Both the position numbers and the translations under genes were made by a program. A model generated the notes under the pieces. That model worked only from the letters and a program-made list of their open reading frames with translations. It was not told the origin of the DNA and did not search any database. A DNA stretch of 42,720 nt, from assembly GCF_011045015.1 (NCBI RefSeq), contig NZ_JAAKZY010000081.1, forward strand, positions 1 to 42,720, written 5' to 3'. Numbering within the stretch: the stretch's first letter is position 1; each line of letters opens with the position of its first letter. This DNA comes from Streptomyces scabichelini. GTDB lineage: Bacteria; Actinomycetota; Actinomycetes; Streptomycetales; Streptomycetaceae. Shown in pieces: positions 33,317 to 42,720 of the stretch.

Positions 33317-34249
33317 ATGACTGGGACCGAGACTCAACAGCCGAAGCACAAAAGGAACATGACGCGGCGCAAGGTCGTCGTGGCAGGTGGCGCGGCCGTG
33401 GCCGCGGTGGGTGTGGGCGGCGGTATCGCCGCGACCGCGAACGCGGGCCAGACGACGAGCGCGAACACCGATGCCTCCCCGCTTGCCGCCGGCAGCGCCG
33501 CGGAGGAGTGCTACAAGCTCACCTCGGAGACCACCGAGGGCCCGTACTACATCGACGCCGACAAGCTCCGGCAGGACATCACCGAGGACAAGGAGGGCAT
33601 CCCGCTCACCCTCCGCCTCAAGGTGATCGACAACGAAACCTGCAAGCCCGTCAAGAACGCCGCGGTCGACATCTGGCACTGCGATGCGCTGGGCATCTAC
33701 TCCGGGTACGAGGACGTCTCTACCGGCGGCGGTGGCGGTACGCCGCCCAGCGGCACCCCCTCCGGCACGCCGACCGGCTCCCCGCCCGAGGGCGGGAGCC
33801 CTGGCGGTCACCAGGAGCCGACCGACGACGAGCGCTATCTGCGCGGCACCTGGCGGACGGACAGGAACGGCTTCGTCACCTTCAAGACGATCTTCCCGGG
33901 CTGGTACCGGGGCCGCTGCGTCCACATCCACACGAAGGTGCACGTCAACGGCGAGTGGACGGACGCCGGTTACGAAGGCGGCAACACCTGCCACACCGGC
34001 CAGTTCTTCTTCGACGAGGAGTCCGTCCTCGCCTCCGCCGAGGTGGAGCCGTACTCGACGTCGACGACGGAGCGCACCACGCTCACCGAGGACACGATCT
34101 ACGACCAGAGCGGCACGACCGGCGGCCTGCTCAAGCTCAAGTACCAGAAGAACAACATCGCCAAGGGCGTCGTCGGCTCCATCACGATGGGAGTCGACCC
34201 GGAGGCCACCCACGAGGGCACGGACGACGCGGTCCAGCCGGGCGCGTAG
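33317..34249 (+). CDS. Tat-exported intradiol ring-cleavage dioxygenase-like protein
   Basis: A 310-residue protein from ATG 33317. The N-terminus has a twin-arginine motif (NMTRRKVVVAGG) and a hydrophobic Ala/Gly segment ending ANA, so folded export is expected. The catalytic half has the intradiol pattern: Tyr in TEGPYYID, and GWYRGRCVHIHTKV supplying the second Tyr and two His for iron. VDIWHCDALGIYSGYE is the conserved core strand. Between them is an odd Gly/Pro/Ser-rich insert (about residues 137-170). Family members cleave catechol-type rings; an extracellular form might act on lignin-derived aromatics. A later Met (33359) sits after AAAAGGAAC but would leave very tight spacing. Confidence 0.85.
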   Translation: MTGTETQQPKHKRNMTRRKVVVAGGAAVAAVGVGGGIAATANAGQTTSANTDASPLAAGSAAEECYKLTSETTEGPYYIDADKLRQDITEDKEGIPLTLRLKVIDNETCKPVKNAAVDIWHCDALGIYSGYEDVSTGGGGGTPPSGTPSGTPTGSPPEGGSPGGHQEPTDDERYLRGTWRTDRNGFVTFKTIFPGWYRGRCVHIHTKVHVNGEWTDAGYEGGNTCHTGQFFFDEESVLASAEVEPYSTSTTERTTLTEDTIYDQSGTTGGLLKLKYQKNNIAKGVVGSITMGVDPEATHEGTDDAVQPGA

Positions 34250-34681
34250 GAGACAGCGGCGGCTTCGGCTTCGGCGAGCTGACGGACGTTCAGCTCGCTC
34301 GGCGTACCCAGCGGTAGTGACCTTGGCCGGATGCACGTTGGGCCTGCCCGTGGATTGTTGAGCGGCAGGCCCAACGGGTATGAGCTTCTCGCGCGTACAG
34401 CGGCGGCATGCCCGGCACGCAGATCTCCGGTGCCACGCCCATCCGTATTCCGGCGAAGCACTCCTGGTAGCGGGCGACCCAGGCTGTCGTGACCGCCTGT
34501 CGTGACCGCCTGCCGTGAACGGGAGGGCCTGGAGGGTGACTCGTTCTTCGGCGTTCTGAGGTTGCTGAAGCGTCACTGATTCAGCGGAATGTGCCGCATC
34601 TCCTCCCTTGTCCCGGCGCGCGGCTTAGGGTGACCGGACCGTAGGCCGGGTGGGGCACAGCAGAGGTGGGGTGGCCGGGGC
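34250..34681. other. Gene-free stretch with terminator and 13-bp repeat
   Basis: No gene is evident. A hairpin terminator lies at 34337-34375. At 34484-34522 a 13-base unit CTGTCGTGACCGC occurs three times in tandem (the third is changed at three positions). The rest shows no strong promoter match. AGAGGTGGGGTGGCCGG before the TerD gene may act as its ribosome-binding region. Confidence 0.45.
34337..34375. terminator. Hairpin terminator after the dioxygenase gene
   Basis: GTTGGGCCTGCC and GGCAGGCCCAAC form a perfect 12-base stem with a 15-base loop, 87 bases past the stop. Confidence 0.75.
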
Positions 34682-35992
34682 ATGACAGAGCTTGGCAAGG
34701 GTGGGAACACGGCTCTGGGTGCGGGGCGTGTCACCGCCGAACTGCACAGCGTGGGTGACCCGGTCGATCTCAGCGCACTGCTGGTCGGCGCGGACGGCAA
34801 GGTCAGGTCCGACGACGACATGGTCTTCTACAACCAGCCCTCCGCCGAGGCCGGCGCCGTGCGTCACCTCGCGGCCGACGCCGGCGGCCCGGAGCGCGTC
34901 GAGGTGGACCCGGCCGCCCTGCCCGCCGACGTGGACCGGGTCGTGCTGGTCGGCAGCTGCGATCCCGACGACGCGGCCCGCACCTTCCGCGAGGTGAAGG
35001 AGGTGAGGATGCGTGCCGTCCAGGACGGGGCGGCGCCCGTCGACTTCCGTCCCCCGGCCCTCATCGACGGCGAACGTGCCGTGCTCCTGCTGGAGATCTA
35101 CCGCCGGGGCGACGCGTGGAAGCTCCGCGCCATCGGCCAGGGGTACGCCGAGGGCCTCGCGGGCCTCGCCACCGACTTCGGGGTACGGGTGGAGGAGCCC
35201 GAGGCCACGGACGAGGACCCCTCCTATACGGATGAGGACCCCACACCCACTCCTGCGCCTGCGCCTGCGCCCAGCCTGGTCAAGCCCCCGCTCGGCGCCA
35301 TCAGCCTCGACAAGGGCGGTCAGGCATCGATCAGCCTGGACAAGCGGGACCGCGAACTGGTGGTCACCGCGTCGCTGGAGTGGGACGGGGGCAGCGAGCA
35401 GCGGCGCAAGAAGGGCGCGGATCTCGATCTGTACGCCCTGTTCGTACCGGCTTCGAAGGCGCTACGTGGCGACAAGGCACCCGGCACACTCGTCAAGGCC
35501 GCGCCCGCGGCTGCGAAGGGCACCGCGAAGAAGGGGACGGACGAAGGGGCGGACAAGGGGGCGGACAAGGCCGCCGGCGTCGTGTACTACAACCGCCTCG
35601 GCTCGGTGGAGAGCCGGCCCTTCATACGCCTGGACGGCGACGCACGCGTACCCGGCCGCGAGACCGTCCAGATCGTCCGCCCCGACGAACAGGGCTACGT
35701 CCTGCTCTGCGCGTACTCCGCGGTCAGCAACGGATTCGGCTCCTTCCGCAGTTTCGGCGCGAAGGTCGTCGTCACGGACGGCCGAGGCTCCACCGTCACC
35801 GTGCCCCTCTTCGAGAACACCAAGACCCGCTACTGGGTCGCCATCGCGCTGGTCGACTTCACCGACCCCGACGGAGCGGCCATCCGCCACATCGAGGCCT
35901 ACAGCGGCCGAATGACGGAACGCCGCCCGGTCCTCCACCCGGACGGCACCATCGAGATGAACGGCGGCCCGGTGGAGTTCAAGAGGCGCTGA
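34682..35992 (+). CDS. TerD family protein with two domains
   Basis: This 436-residue protein is cytoplasmic by sequence. Residues about 1-175 form one TerD/TerZ-like Ca2+-binding beta-sandwich: VDLSALLVGADGKVRSDDDMVFYNQP...VDRVVLVGSCD...ALIDGERAVLLLEIYRRGDAWKLRAIGQGYAEGLAGLATDFGV. A Pro/Ala/Asp-rich linker follows (about 176-205). A second TerD-like domain spans about 208-435: LEWDGG...KGADLDLYALFV...VVYYNRLGS...RLDGDARVPGRETVQI...VAIALVDFTDP. The family is associated with tellurite and stress tolerance, and S. coelicolor has many copies. It is convergent with the APH gene, with only 16 bases between. Confidence 0.85.
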   Translation: MTELGKGGNTALGAGRVTAELHSVGDPVDLSALLVGADGKVRSDDDMVFYNQPSAEAGAVRHLAADAGGPERVEVDPAALPADVDRVVLVGSCDPDDAARTFREVKEVRMRAVQDGAAPVDFRPPALIDGERAVLLLEIYRRGDAWKLRAIGQGYAEGLAGLATDFGVRVEEPEATDEDPSYTDEDPTPTPAPAPAPSLVKPPLGAISLDKGGQASISLDKRDRELVVTASLEWDGGSEQRRKKGADLDLYALFVPASKALRGDKAPGTLVKAAPAAAKGTAKKGTDEGADKGADKAAGVVYYNRLGSVESRPFIRLDGDARVPGRETVQIVRPDEQGYVLLCAYSAVSNGFGSFRSFGAKVVVTDGRGSTVTVPLFENTKTRYWVAIALVDFTDPDGAAIRHIEAYSGRMTERRPVLHPDGTIEMNGGPVEFKRR

Positions 35993-36008
35993 TCCGCCGG
36001 CCACGAGC

Positions 36009-36770
36009 TCACGTCACGCTCCAGATGCGCCGGTAGAAGTCGGTCCGATGCGGATCGGGTTCGATGCCGTATCCCTCGAGGAGGGTGTCGTCCCAGCCCG
36101 GGCCGTAGTTCCACTCGGTGCTCCAGGTGGCGACGGCCAGGTCGGCCCAGCGGTCGGCGAGACCGAGGGCGCCCATGTCGACGTGACCGGACCAGGAGCC
36201 GTCCTCGTACAGCAGGGTGTTCGGAGCGCAGGGGTCGCCGTGGCATACGACGAGGCGGTCGACCGGCGGCGGATCGGGCAGGTCCGCGGGTATCTCCATG
36301 CCCGCCCGCCGGGCACGCTCCAGGCGGTGATCGACAGACCAGCTGAACGGGCAGTCGGCCACGGGCAGAGCCTCGTGCAGGGCCCGCAGTCCGGCGCCCA
36401 GGGCGCGTACGGCCGTTGCGGCATCTGCCTTCCACCGCGGGCTGACGGCGCTCTCGCCGGGCAGCCCATGGGTGACGAGCCAGGTTCCGTCCTCGTCGCC
36501 TCCGTGGTCCCGGACACGAGGTACGGGTGTGAAGTGCCCGGCCCAGCGCAGCCGTTCCGCCTCGGCGGCCAGGTCAAGGCCGGAGCCCGCCGGCGCCCAC
36601 TTGGCGAACAGCGGCTCCCGACCGTCGCCGCCGATCCGGAACGTCAGGCCGCCCAACTGGTTCAGCCACACGGGCAGCAGGGGCCGGTCGCCGGCCAGCT
36701 CGGCGATCGGCGCGGGCACGCGCACGGCGGAGGACGGCGGTCCGGCGGGCATGGGCATGGGTGTGGGCAT
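36009..36770 (-). CDS. Aminoglycoside phosphotransferase-family kinase
   Basis: This 253-residue protein has the APH/choline-kinase fold. LFAKWAP gives the ATP-binding Lys (Lys57). VVCHGDPCAPNTLL is the Brenner-type catalytic loop (His177-Gly-Asp179 ... Asn184). GHVDMGALGLADRWADLA supplies the metal-binding Asp198 in place of DFG. The overall pattern is close to APH(3')-type enzymes, but the real substrate may be another small molecule; housekeeping Streptomyces copies are often silent. The N-terminus MPTPMPMPAG offers several Met starts (36770, 36758, 36752). It is convergent with the TerD gene. Confidence 0.85.
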   Translation of the reverse strand: MPTPMPMPAGPPSSAVRVPAPIAELAGDRPLLPVWLNQLGGLTFRIGGDGREPLFAKWAPAGSGLDLAAEAERLRWAGHFTPVPRVRDHGGDEDGTWLVTHGLPGESAVSPRWKADAATAVRALGAGLRALHEALPVADCPFSWSVDHRLERARRAGMEIPADLPDPPPVDRLVVCHGDPCAPNTLLYEDGSWSGHVDMGALGLADRWADLAVATWSTEWNYGPGWDDTLLEGYGIEPDPHRTDFYRRIWSVT

Positions 36771-36780
36771 GGGCGCATGA

Positions 36781-37077
36781 TCCCCTGCGTACCGCTCCGC
36801 GAGCGAGCGGTTTTCCGCTGCCGCTCAGGGTCTGCGCGACCTCCTCGGTATCGAGGTGCCGGTGATCTGCGCTCCCTTCGGCCCCTGGGAGGAGGTGGGG
36901 CTCGCCGCCGCCGTGTGCGAGGCGGGTGGTCTTGGCAGCCTCGGCACGGCGGTACGGTCCGTCGACGAGCTCAGGGAGCAGTGGTCCGCCCTGCGGGTGC
37001 CGGCCGGCGAGATCGTGCGCCGGATGGCGGAGGAGGCAGAGGCCGTCCTGACGAGGCTCGCACCCGCCGCGCGATGA
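36781..37077 (+). pseudogene. Nitronate monooxygenase remnant with large in-frame deletion
   Basis: The reading frame LRDLLGIEVPVICAPFGPWEEVGLAAAVCEAGGLGSLGTAVRSVDELREQW is the N-terminus of a 2-nitropropane dioxygenase/nitronate monooxygenase. Near 37000 it passes directly into GEIVRRMAEEAEAVLTRLAP, which is the family's extreme C-terminus. About 250 central residues, including the flavin site, are missing. There is no Met at the expected start; a GTG at 36856 would give only 73 residues. It is nonfunctional as an enzyme. The upstream end abuts the APH gene start. Confidence 0.75.
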
Positions 37078-37254
37078 ACGGTGCCACCCACCAACTTCCG
37101 CCCGCCTCCCACCTTCCCGAACCTGACGGCAACCTTTCCGTCCCCCGTGACCACAGATGAGACGGAAGCCCCGTTCCCCCCACCGGGGCTTCACGAACTA
37201 CGTGCACGTTCCGCAACGCGTGCACGCGCACCCGAACCACGTAAGGACTCATCC

Positions 37255-38586
37255 GTGGCATCACCTTCGCACCGCCGGTCCCTCCGTCGGAGACGCACCG
37301 CGCTGTTATCCGTCGCCGCTGTGGTGGCCGCCGGGCTCGGCGCGGTTCCCCTTGTGATGAACGCGAACGCGGGTCCCGTAGAGCCGGCCCGCCAGTCGCT
37401 GCCCGCCAAGGACGGCTGGGCGGCGAGCGGCTCCGGTACGACGGGCGGCTCGAAGGCCGACTCCGTGCATGTCCACACCGTCAGCACCCGCGCCGAGCTG
37501 GCGAAGGCCCTGGGCAACGGCTCCGACTCCACGCCGAAGATCATCAAGATCAAGGGCACGATCGACGCGAACGGCGGCAGCAGCTGCGCCGACTACGCCG
37601 CCGGCACCGGTTACTCGCTGGCCGCCTACCTCAAGGCGTACGACCCGGCGACGTACGGCAAGAAGATGCCGTCGGGCACGCAGGAGACGGCCCGCGCCGC
37701 CGCCCAGGCCAAGCAGAAGAAGAACATCGTGTTCCGGGTGCCGCCGAACACCACGCTCGTGGGCGTACCGGGCAGCAATGCCGGGATCAAGGGCGGCAGC
37801 CTGCTGGTGCAGAACGTGGACAACGTCATCATCCGCAATCTGGCCCTCACCGCCACCGAGGACTGCTTCCCGCAGTGGGACCCGACGGACGGTTCCTCCG
37901 GCGAGTGGAACTCCGCCTACGACTCGGTCACCCTGCGCGGCGCGACCCATGTGTGGGCCGACCACAACACCTTCAGCGACGCCCCGACGTACGACAAGGC
38001 GTTGAAGACGTACTTCGGCCGCAAGTACCAGATCCACGACGGTGCCCTCGACATCACCAACGGCTCGGACCTGGTGACCGTCGAGCGCAACCAGTTCACC
38101 AACCACGACAAGACGATGCTGATCGGCAGCAGCGACACCGACAGCACCGGCAAGCTGCGCGTCACCATCCACCACAACGTGTGGAAGGGCATCGTCCAGC
38201 GCGCCCCGCTGGCCCGGATCGGTCAGATCCACCTCTACAACAACGTCTACGACACGACGACCGTCAACGGCTACGCGCCCAAGTACAGCCTCGACTCCCG
38301 GGCGAAGGCCCAGGTCGTCGCCGAGCACAACGCCTGGAAGCTGCCGGCTGGCGCGAAGGTCGCGAAGCTGCTGAGCGGCGACGGCACGGGTTCGGTCGCG
38401 GGCGGCGGCAATCTCGTCAACGACGAGGCGACGGACATAGTCGCCGCGTACAACTCCGCGAACTCGTCGAAGAAGCTGAAGACGACGGTGAACTGGAAGC
38501 CGACGCTGTCCGCCGGCCTCCAGACCTCGGCGAAGAGCCTGGTCACGGAGCTGGCGACCACGACCGGCGCCGGGATCCTGAAGTAG
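37255..38586 (+). CDS. Secreted PL1-family pectate lyase
   Basis: This 443-residue enzyme starts at GTG 37255 with AAGGA upstream. A long basic signal peptide (RRSLRRRRTALLSVAAVVAAGLGAVPLVMNANAG) leads it out of the cell. The parallel beta-helix lyase core shows VDNVIIRNLALTATEDCFPQWDPTDGSSGEWNSAYDSVTLRGATHVWADHNTFSD, with Ca2+-binding Asp residues, and VTIHHNVWKGIVQRAPLARIGQIHLYNN, with the catalytic Arg region of polysaccharide lyase family 1. It eliminatively cleaves polygalacturonate of plant cell walls. Codon 18 is TTA (37306-37308), the rare bldA-dependent Leu codon, so its synthesis should wait for developmental stages. A hairpin follows the stop. Confidence 0.93.
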   Translation: MASPSHRRSLRRRRTALLSVAAVVAAGLGAVPLVMNANAGPVEPARQSLPAKDGWAASGSGTTGGSKADSVHVHTVSTRAELAKALGNGSDSTPKIIKIKGTIDANGGSSCADYAAGTGYSLAAYLKAYDPATYGKKMPSGTQETARAAAQAKQKKNIVFRVPPNTTLVGVPGSNAGIKGGSLLVQNVDNVIIRNLALTATEDCFPQWDPTDGSSGEWNSAYDSVTLRGATHVWADHNTFSDAPTYDKALKTYFGRKYQIHDGALDITNGSDLVTVERNQFTNHDKTMLIGSSDTDSTGKLRVTIHHNVWKGIVQRAPLARIGQIHLYNNVYDTTTVNGYAPKYSLDSRAKAQVVAEHNAWKLPAGAKVAKLLSGDGTGSVAGGGNLVNDEATDIVAAYNSANSSKKLKTTVNWKPTLSAGLQTSAKSLVTELATTTGAGILK

Positions 38587-38631
38587 CGCCCGCCACCTGC
38601 TGAGCGCCGTGGCGGCGCGCTCCTGAAAACG

Positions 38632-38672
38632 GCTGGGCCCCGGGGATGAATCGACTCTCCCCGGGGCCCAGC
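38632..38672. terminator. Bidirectional hairpin between pectate lyase and GNAT genes
   Basis: GCTGGGCCCCGGGGA and its exact complement form a 15-base stem with an 11-base loop. It lies 45 bases after the lyase stop and 10 bases past the end of the convergent acetyltransferase gene, so it can end both. Confidence 0.85.
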
Positions 38673-38682
38673 TTGGTACGGC

Positions 38683-39216
38683 TCACGCCTCGAACTCGGT
38701 GAGATCGATCGCGTGGACGCGCAGGTGGTGGCCGTACTCCGGGTGGACGGTCTCGCGTTCCAGGGTCATGCCGAGCTTGCGCATCACGTTCTCGGAGGCG
38801 TCGTTGCCCGCCTGGGTGATGCTGACGAGGCGGTCGAGGCCGCGGTCCTGGAGAGCGAACTCCATCGAGGCCTGGGCGGCTTCGGACGCGTACCCCTGGC
38901 CCCAGAACTGCCGGCCGAGCCGCCAGCCGATCTCCACGGCCGGCAGGATCTCCGGCAGGAAGTGGGGCACGGACAGGCCCGTGAAACCGGCCAGTTCACC
39001 GGAGGAGAGCAACTCGACGGCGAAGAGCCCGAAGCCCTCCTCGTCCCACTCCTCCTCCCACCGCTCGATGTCCTCCGCAGTCTGCTCGAGGTCGCGGACG
39101 GAACCGTCTCTGATCCAGCGCATGACCTCCGGATCGGCGTTGATCTCCGACATGGGAACCAGGTCGTCGTCGTGCCAGCGACGGAGGAGCAGGCGAGGGG
39201 TACGGATCTCGGTCAT
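38683..39216 (-). CDS. GNAT family N-acetyltransferase (RimJ/RimL-like)
   Basis: This 177-residue protein begins TEIRTPRLLLRRWHDDDLVPMSEINADPEVMRWI, the typical N-terminus of RimJ/RimL-type GNATs. The acetyl-CoA loop is GWRLGRQFWGQGYASEAAQASMEFAL (about residues 96-121, with the Q/R-x-x-G-x-G/A-type turn). LVSITQAGNDASENVMRKLGM is the conserved late segment with the Asn/Ser pair. The substrate (an N-terminal amine or a small molecule) cannot be told. ATG 39216 is used. Confidence 0.9.
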   Translation of the reverse strand: MTEIRTPRLLLRRWHDDDLVPMSEINADPEVMRWIRDGSVRDLEQTAEDIERWEEEWDEEGFGLFAVELLSSGELAGFTGLSVPHFLPEILPAVEIGWRLGRQFWGQGYASEAAQASMEFALQDRGLDRLVSITQAGNDASENVMRKLGMTLERETVHPEYGHHLRVHAIDLTEFEA

Positions 39217-39289
39217 GGGACCGATCCTGCCGGAGACGGGGCCGGCAGGGGTAATCGGCGGTCCGGCCCCAGGAGCGGTGGTGCATGGA

Positions 39290-39600
39290 TTACGCGGTCG
39301 GCTTCTCCTCCAGGCGTGGGAAGAGCACCTCCTCGGCGCCCAGGGAGTCCCAGAGCCTCTGGGAGGTCTCCGGCATGATCGGGTTCAGCAGGACCGCCAC
39401 CGCGCGGAGCGACTCGGCCGCCGTGTAGAGGATCGTGGTGAGGCGGGCCTTGCCCTCTTCCGACTGGTCCTTGGCCACCTTCCACGGCTCCTGCTCCGTG
39501 ATGTAGCCGTTGACCTGCTTCACGAAGTCGAAGACGGCGAGGATGCGCCCTGGAAGTCCAGGTCGTCACCGATGCGGCGGTACTTGTGCGGCGACCCGAG
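39290..39600 (-). pseudogene. Methionyl-tRNA synthetase 3' remnant (frameshifted)
   Basis: The frame ending at 39290 reads VKQVNGYITEQEPWKVAKDQ...TTILYTAAESLRAVAVLLNPIMPETSQRLWDSLG. This is the anticodon-binding helical end of a MetRS, recognisable by the xNxYIxxxxPWKxAK motif. Upstream, IGDDLDFQG in one frame and ILAVFDFVKQVNG in another meet near 39545, so about one base has been lost. Everything before about 39600 (catalytic domain, HIGH and KMSKS) is gone. The fragment differs clearly from the C-terminus of the intact MetRS at 40832-42547, so it is not a recent duplicate of it. No start codon of its own is convincing. Confidence 0.75.
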
Positions 39601-39864
39601 AACGGTCATCCGCGATGCCCTCTGTTCTGTGGCCGATCTGGCCCGGCCCAGAGAGGTCGCGGTGCACGGCGGTGTGGAGCCGTACCGCAACGGGGTGCGC
39701 ATGCGGAGAGTGCGAGGGCTCGTGACCAGGCCGGAGCGAACGGGCCGTCGACCAGGCTTCCGTGATCGATGCGGGAAGGACGGGCGTTCGTGTCAGGCCG
39801 GTCACCCGGCCCTGCCCGACCGCGCGTACCGCCGTCGGGCAGGGGCCTCCGCCGACCTCAGTGG
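39601..39864. other. Degenerate stretch between two gene remnants
   Basis: No frame here shows a recognisable domain. One plus-strand frame (LARPREVAVHGGVEPYRNGVRMRRVRGLV) looks protein-like but has neither start nor family that I recognise. I treat the stretch as decayed sequence between the MetRS and nuclease-like remnants. Confidence 0.4.
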
Positions 39865-40558
39865 CTACTCGTCCGTGAAGATCTCGTCGGCGGAGCGGGC
39901 GATGATGGCCCGCCGGTGCCAGTGGCGCAGGGTCTCTGGGTCGTCGCAGCTGGTGATGCGCTCGCGGACTGCTTCGGGGACGTCGAGGCCGCGCACATCG
40001 AAGACATCCAGGATGTCCTCGGCCCGGCCCTGCGCCTGGCCCTGCGCCCGGCCTTCGTCGCGGGCTTCTTCAAAGATGGGCGACTTGTAGAAAGAAAGGT
40101 CCACGGCCACTAGTTTCCTCCACAGTGCTGCGGCGGGCAGCTTGCCCAGGCCCTGACAGATGATTTCGATGACGGGGTCGATGTCCGGATTCTTGCAAGG
40201 GCCACTGGGGAGGCCCGAAGGTGACCGGGCGCGCTGCCCACTCGGCGGTCGCGCGGTCCTGGCAGACGACCAGCAGCATTGGCTGCAGCCGGTATTTCGT
40301 GAGCAGGTACGAGGCGTAGTACGCCCAGCTCGCGGGCTTGTGCGGGTCCTTCTTGCCCTGGGCCTCGGCGGCGAGGAGAAGCGGCTCCTCGTCCTCCGTC
40401 TCCAGCCGCAACAACGTGTCGACGCGGCGTTCCAGCGGGCGGGTCTCGGTGAGGTCGGTCGGCAGGATCGTGACCGAGGTGGGACGGGCGAAGCGGACGC
40501 CGAGCACCTCGGACACCCCGGAGAAGAGGCCCGGGTGGTCTTGGAAGAAGGTTGATGG
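39865..40558 (-). pseudogene. Rpn-like (PD-(D/E)XK type) protein gene, deleted and frameshifted
   Basis: One frame (about 40558-40200) reads FFQDHPGLFSGVSEVLGVRF...LTETRPLERRVDTLLRLETEDEEPLLLAAEAQGKKDPHKPASWAYYASYL...LLVVCQDRATAEWAA, ending near GPPQWP. The other frame continues with KNPDIDPVIEII-CQGLGKLPAAALWRKLVAVDLSFYKSPIFEEARDEGRAQGQAQGRAEDILDVFDVRGLDVPEAVRERI. These are the two halves of a protein common in Streptomyces, with an EAQ motif resembling the ExQ of Rpn-type nucleases. Roughly 40-70 central residues are lost at the junction (about 40200), and the frame shifts there. The N-terminal start is also lost. Confidence 0.72.
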
Positions 40559-40783
40559 AAGTCACCTGTGGCACATGCCTTAGGCAAGTTCTGTGGCGAG
40601 CGTAAGGCAGCAACACGCCCTAAAAGGGGCTCAGTTGGTGAGATTCACCCGCAGGGGTGAGCTTGCGGCGTTCCGTCAGACAGCCCTGCGGGCGGGTGGC
40701 CGGAGCTCGTGACAGTTGCGGCAGCATGCGCCGGGTTCGGGCGAGCAGAAGCCGTGTCGCAGCGGTCCCCAACTTCCTTCAAA

Positions 40784-40827
40784 CGCGAGGGCCCGGTCAC
40801 GTCGTACGACGTGACCGGGCCCTCGCG
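40784..40827. terminator. Perfect 44-base palindrome after metG
   Basis: CGCGAGGGCCCGGTCAC followed by GTCGTACGAC and then the complementary arm form a fully palindromic hairpin four bases past the metG stop (on the minus strand). It is a very stable terminator. Nothing else is recognised in 40588-40783. Confidence 0.85.
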
Positions 40828-40831
40828 CTGG

Positions 40832-42547
<1,716 letters not shown>

Positions 42548-42644
42548 CGGGGGCTGCTCCCAAGTCGCTACAGAGGGTGACGACGGTGACTGTGAGGTCT
42601 TCGGGGTCGTCTATGGAACCTTGAAATCGTAGCCGACATGGGTG

Positions 42645-42691
42645 GGCCGCCCGCTTCCCGTTTTCGGCGTGGGAATGGGAAGCGGACGGCC
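42645..42691. terminator. Hairpin upstream of metG, probably ending a neighbouring gene
   Basis: GGCCGCCCGCTTCCC pairs with GGGAAGCGGACGGCC (one mismatch) around a 17-base loop, 98 bases before the metG start. It most likely terminates a gene lying beyond the window edge. Confidence 0.65.
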
Positions 42692-42720
42692 TGGGTCGTG
42701 CGGGGTGGGTGGTGCCGGGT

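Noticed and set aside
36048..37160. 370-codon plus-strand frame over the APH gene
   Set aside because: Shadow of the APH-family gene, whose HGD and Asp motifs are clear on the minus strand.
40588..40783. Small gene between the metG terminator and the Rpn-like remnant
   Set aside because: Open frames here lack ribosome binding sites and recognisable composition; no support for a gene.

Overview
The window is very GC-rich and strongly third-codon-position biased, uses GTG and TTG starts freely, and carries bldG, a perfect chromosomal parS core (GTTTCACGTGAAAC), SARP/AfsR-like and SpoIIE-type regulators, and a TTA codon in only one gene that I could find. Together these indicate a Streptomyces chromosome, probably its core. 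All functional calls rest on reading motifs and on recall of family features. No database search was run.

Region by region. (1) 142-4062: three small Tad/Flp-type (pseudo)pilin genes in overlapping order (DUF4244, TadE, TadE-like), then, convergent to them, a DECH-box helicase with a four-cysteine C-terminus resembling MrfA/YprA. (2) 4143-5071: bldG and the gene for its partner anti-sigma factor/kinase, ended by a strong hairpin. (3) 5417-10676: a K+-independent proton-pumping pyrophosphatase, a lipoprotein, a class I methyltransferase with an NPPF motif and a tiny two-helix membrane protein. (4) 11127-20406: replication and topology genes: topA with a lysine-rich tail, an MFS-like/thymidylate kinase/coiled-coil fusion, the DNA polymerase III delta' subunit, then a secreted S33 tripeptidyl-aminopeptidase-type hydrolase. 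(5) tRNA-Thr(CGT) at 20520-20593 with its own U-rich terminator.

(6) 20795-28525 is accessory in character. A TetR regulator overlaps a small membrane protein gene and faces two near-identical palindromic operators. A regulator joining an IS30-transposase-like HTH to a MarR-like domain is divergent from a DUF4097-DrrA-DrrB ABC-export operon, with several TTGCAA/GCAACG palindromic elements between them. A 1047-residue SARP/AfsR-like ATPase regulator runs tail to tail into drrB. (7) 28648-35992: a small protein, a PAS-GAF-SpoIIE-HATPase phosphatase, aspS with parS in its leader, a Tat-exported intradiol-dioxygenase-like protein and a two-domain TerD-family protein.

(8) 36009-42547 is a region in flux: an APH-family kinase, an in-frame-deleted nitronate monooxygenase remnant, a secreted pectate lyase with an early TTA codon, a GNAT acetyltransferase, a frameshifted 3' remnant of one methionyl-tRNA synthetase, a decayed Rpn-like nuclease gene, and an intact methionyl-tRNA synthetase of a different type (four-Cys zinc knuckle, KFSTS in place of KMSKS). 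I read this last part as displacement of the native metG by a transferred one, with the old gene's end left behind. It is the most interesting observation here, followed by the fused thymidylate kinase with repeated DETAVL motifs and the parS site in the aspS leader.
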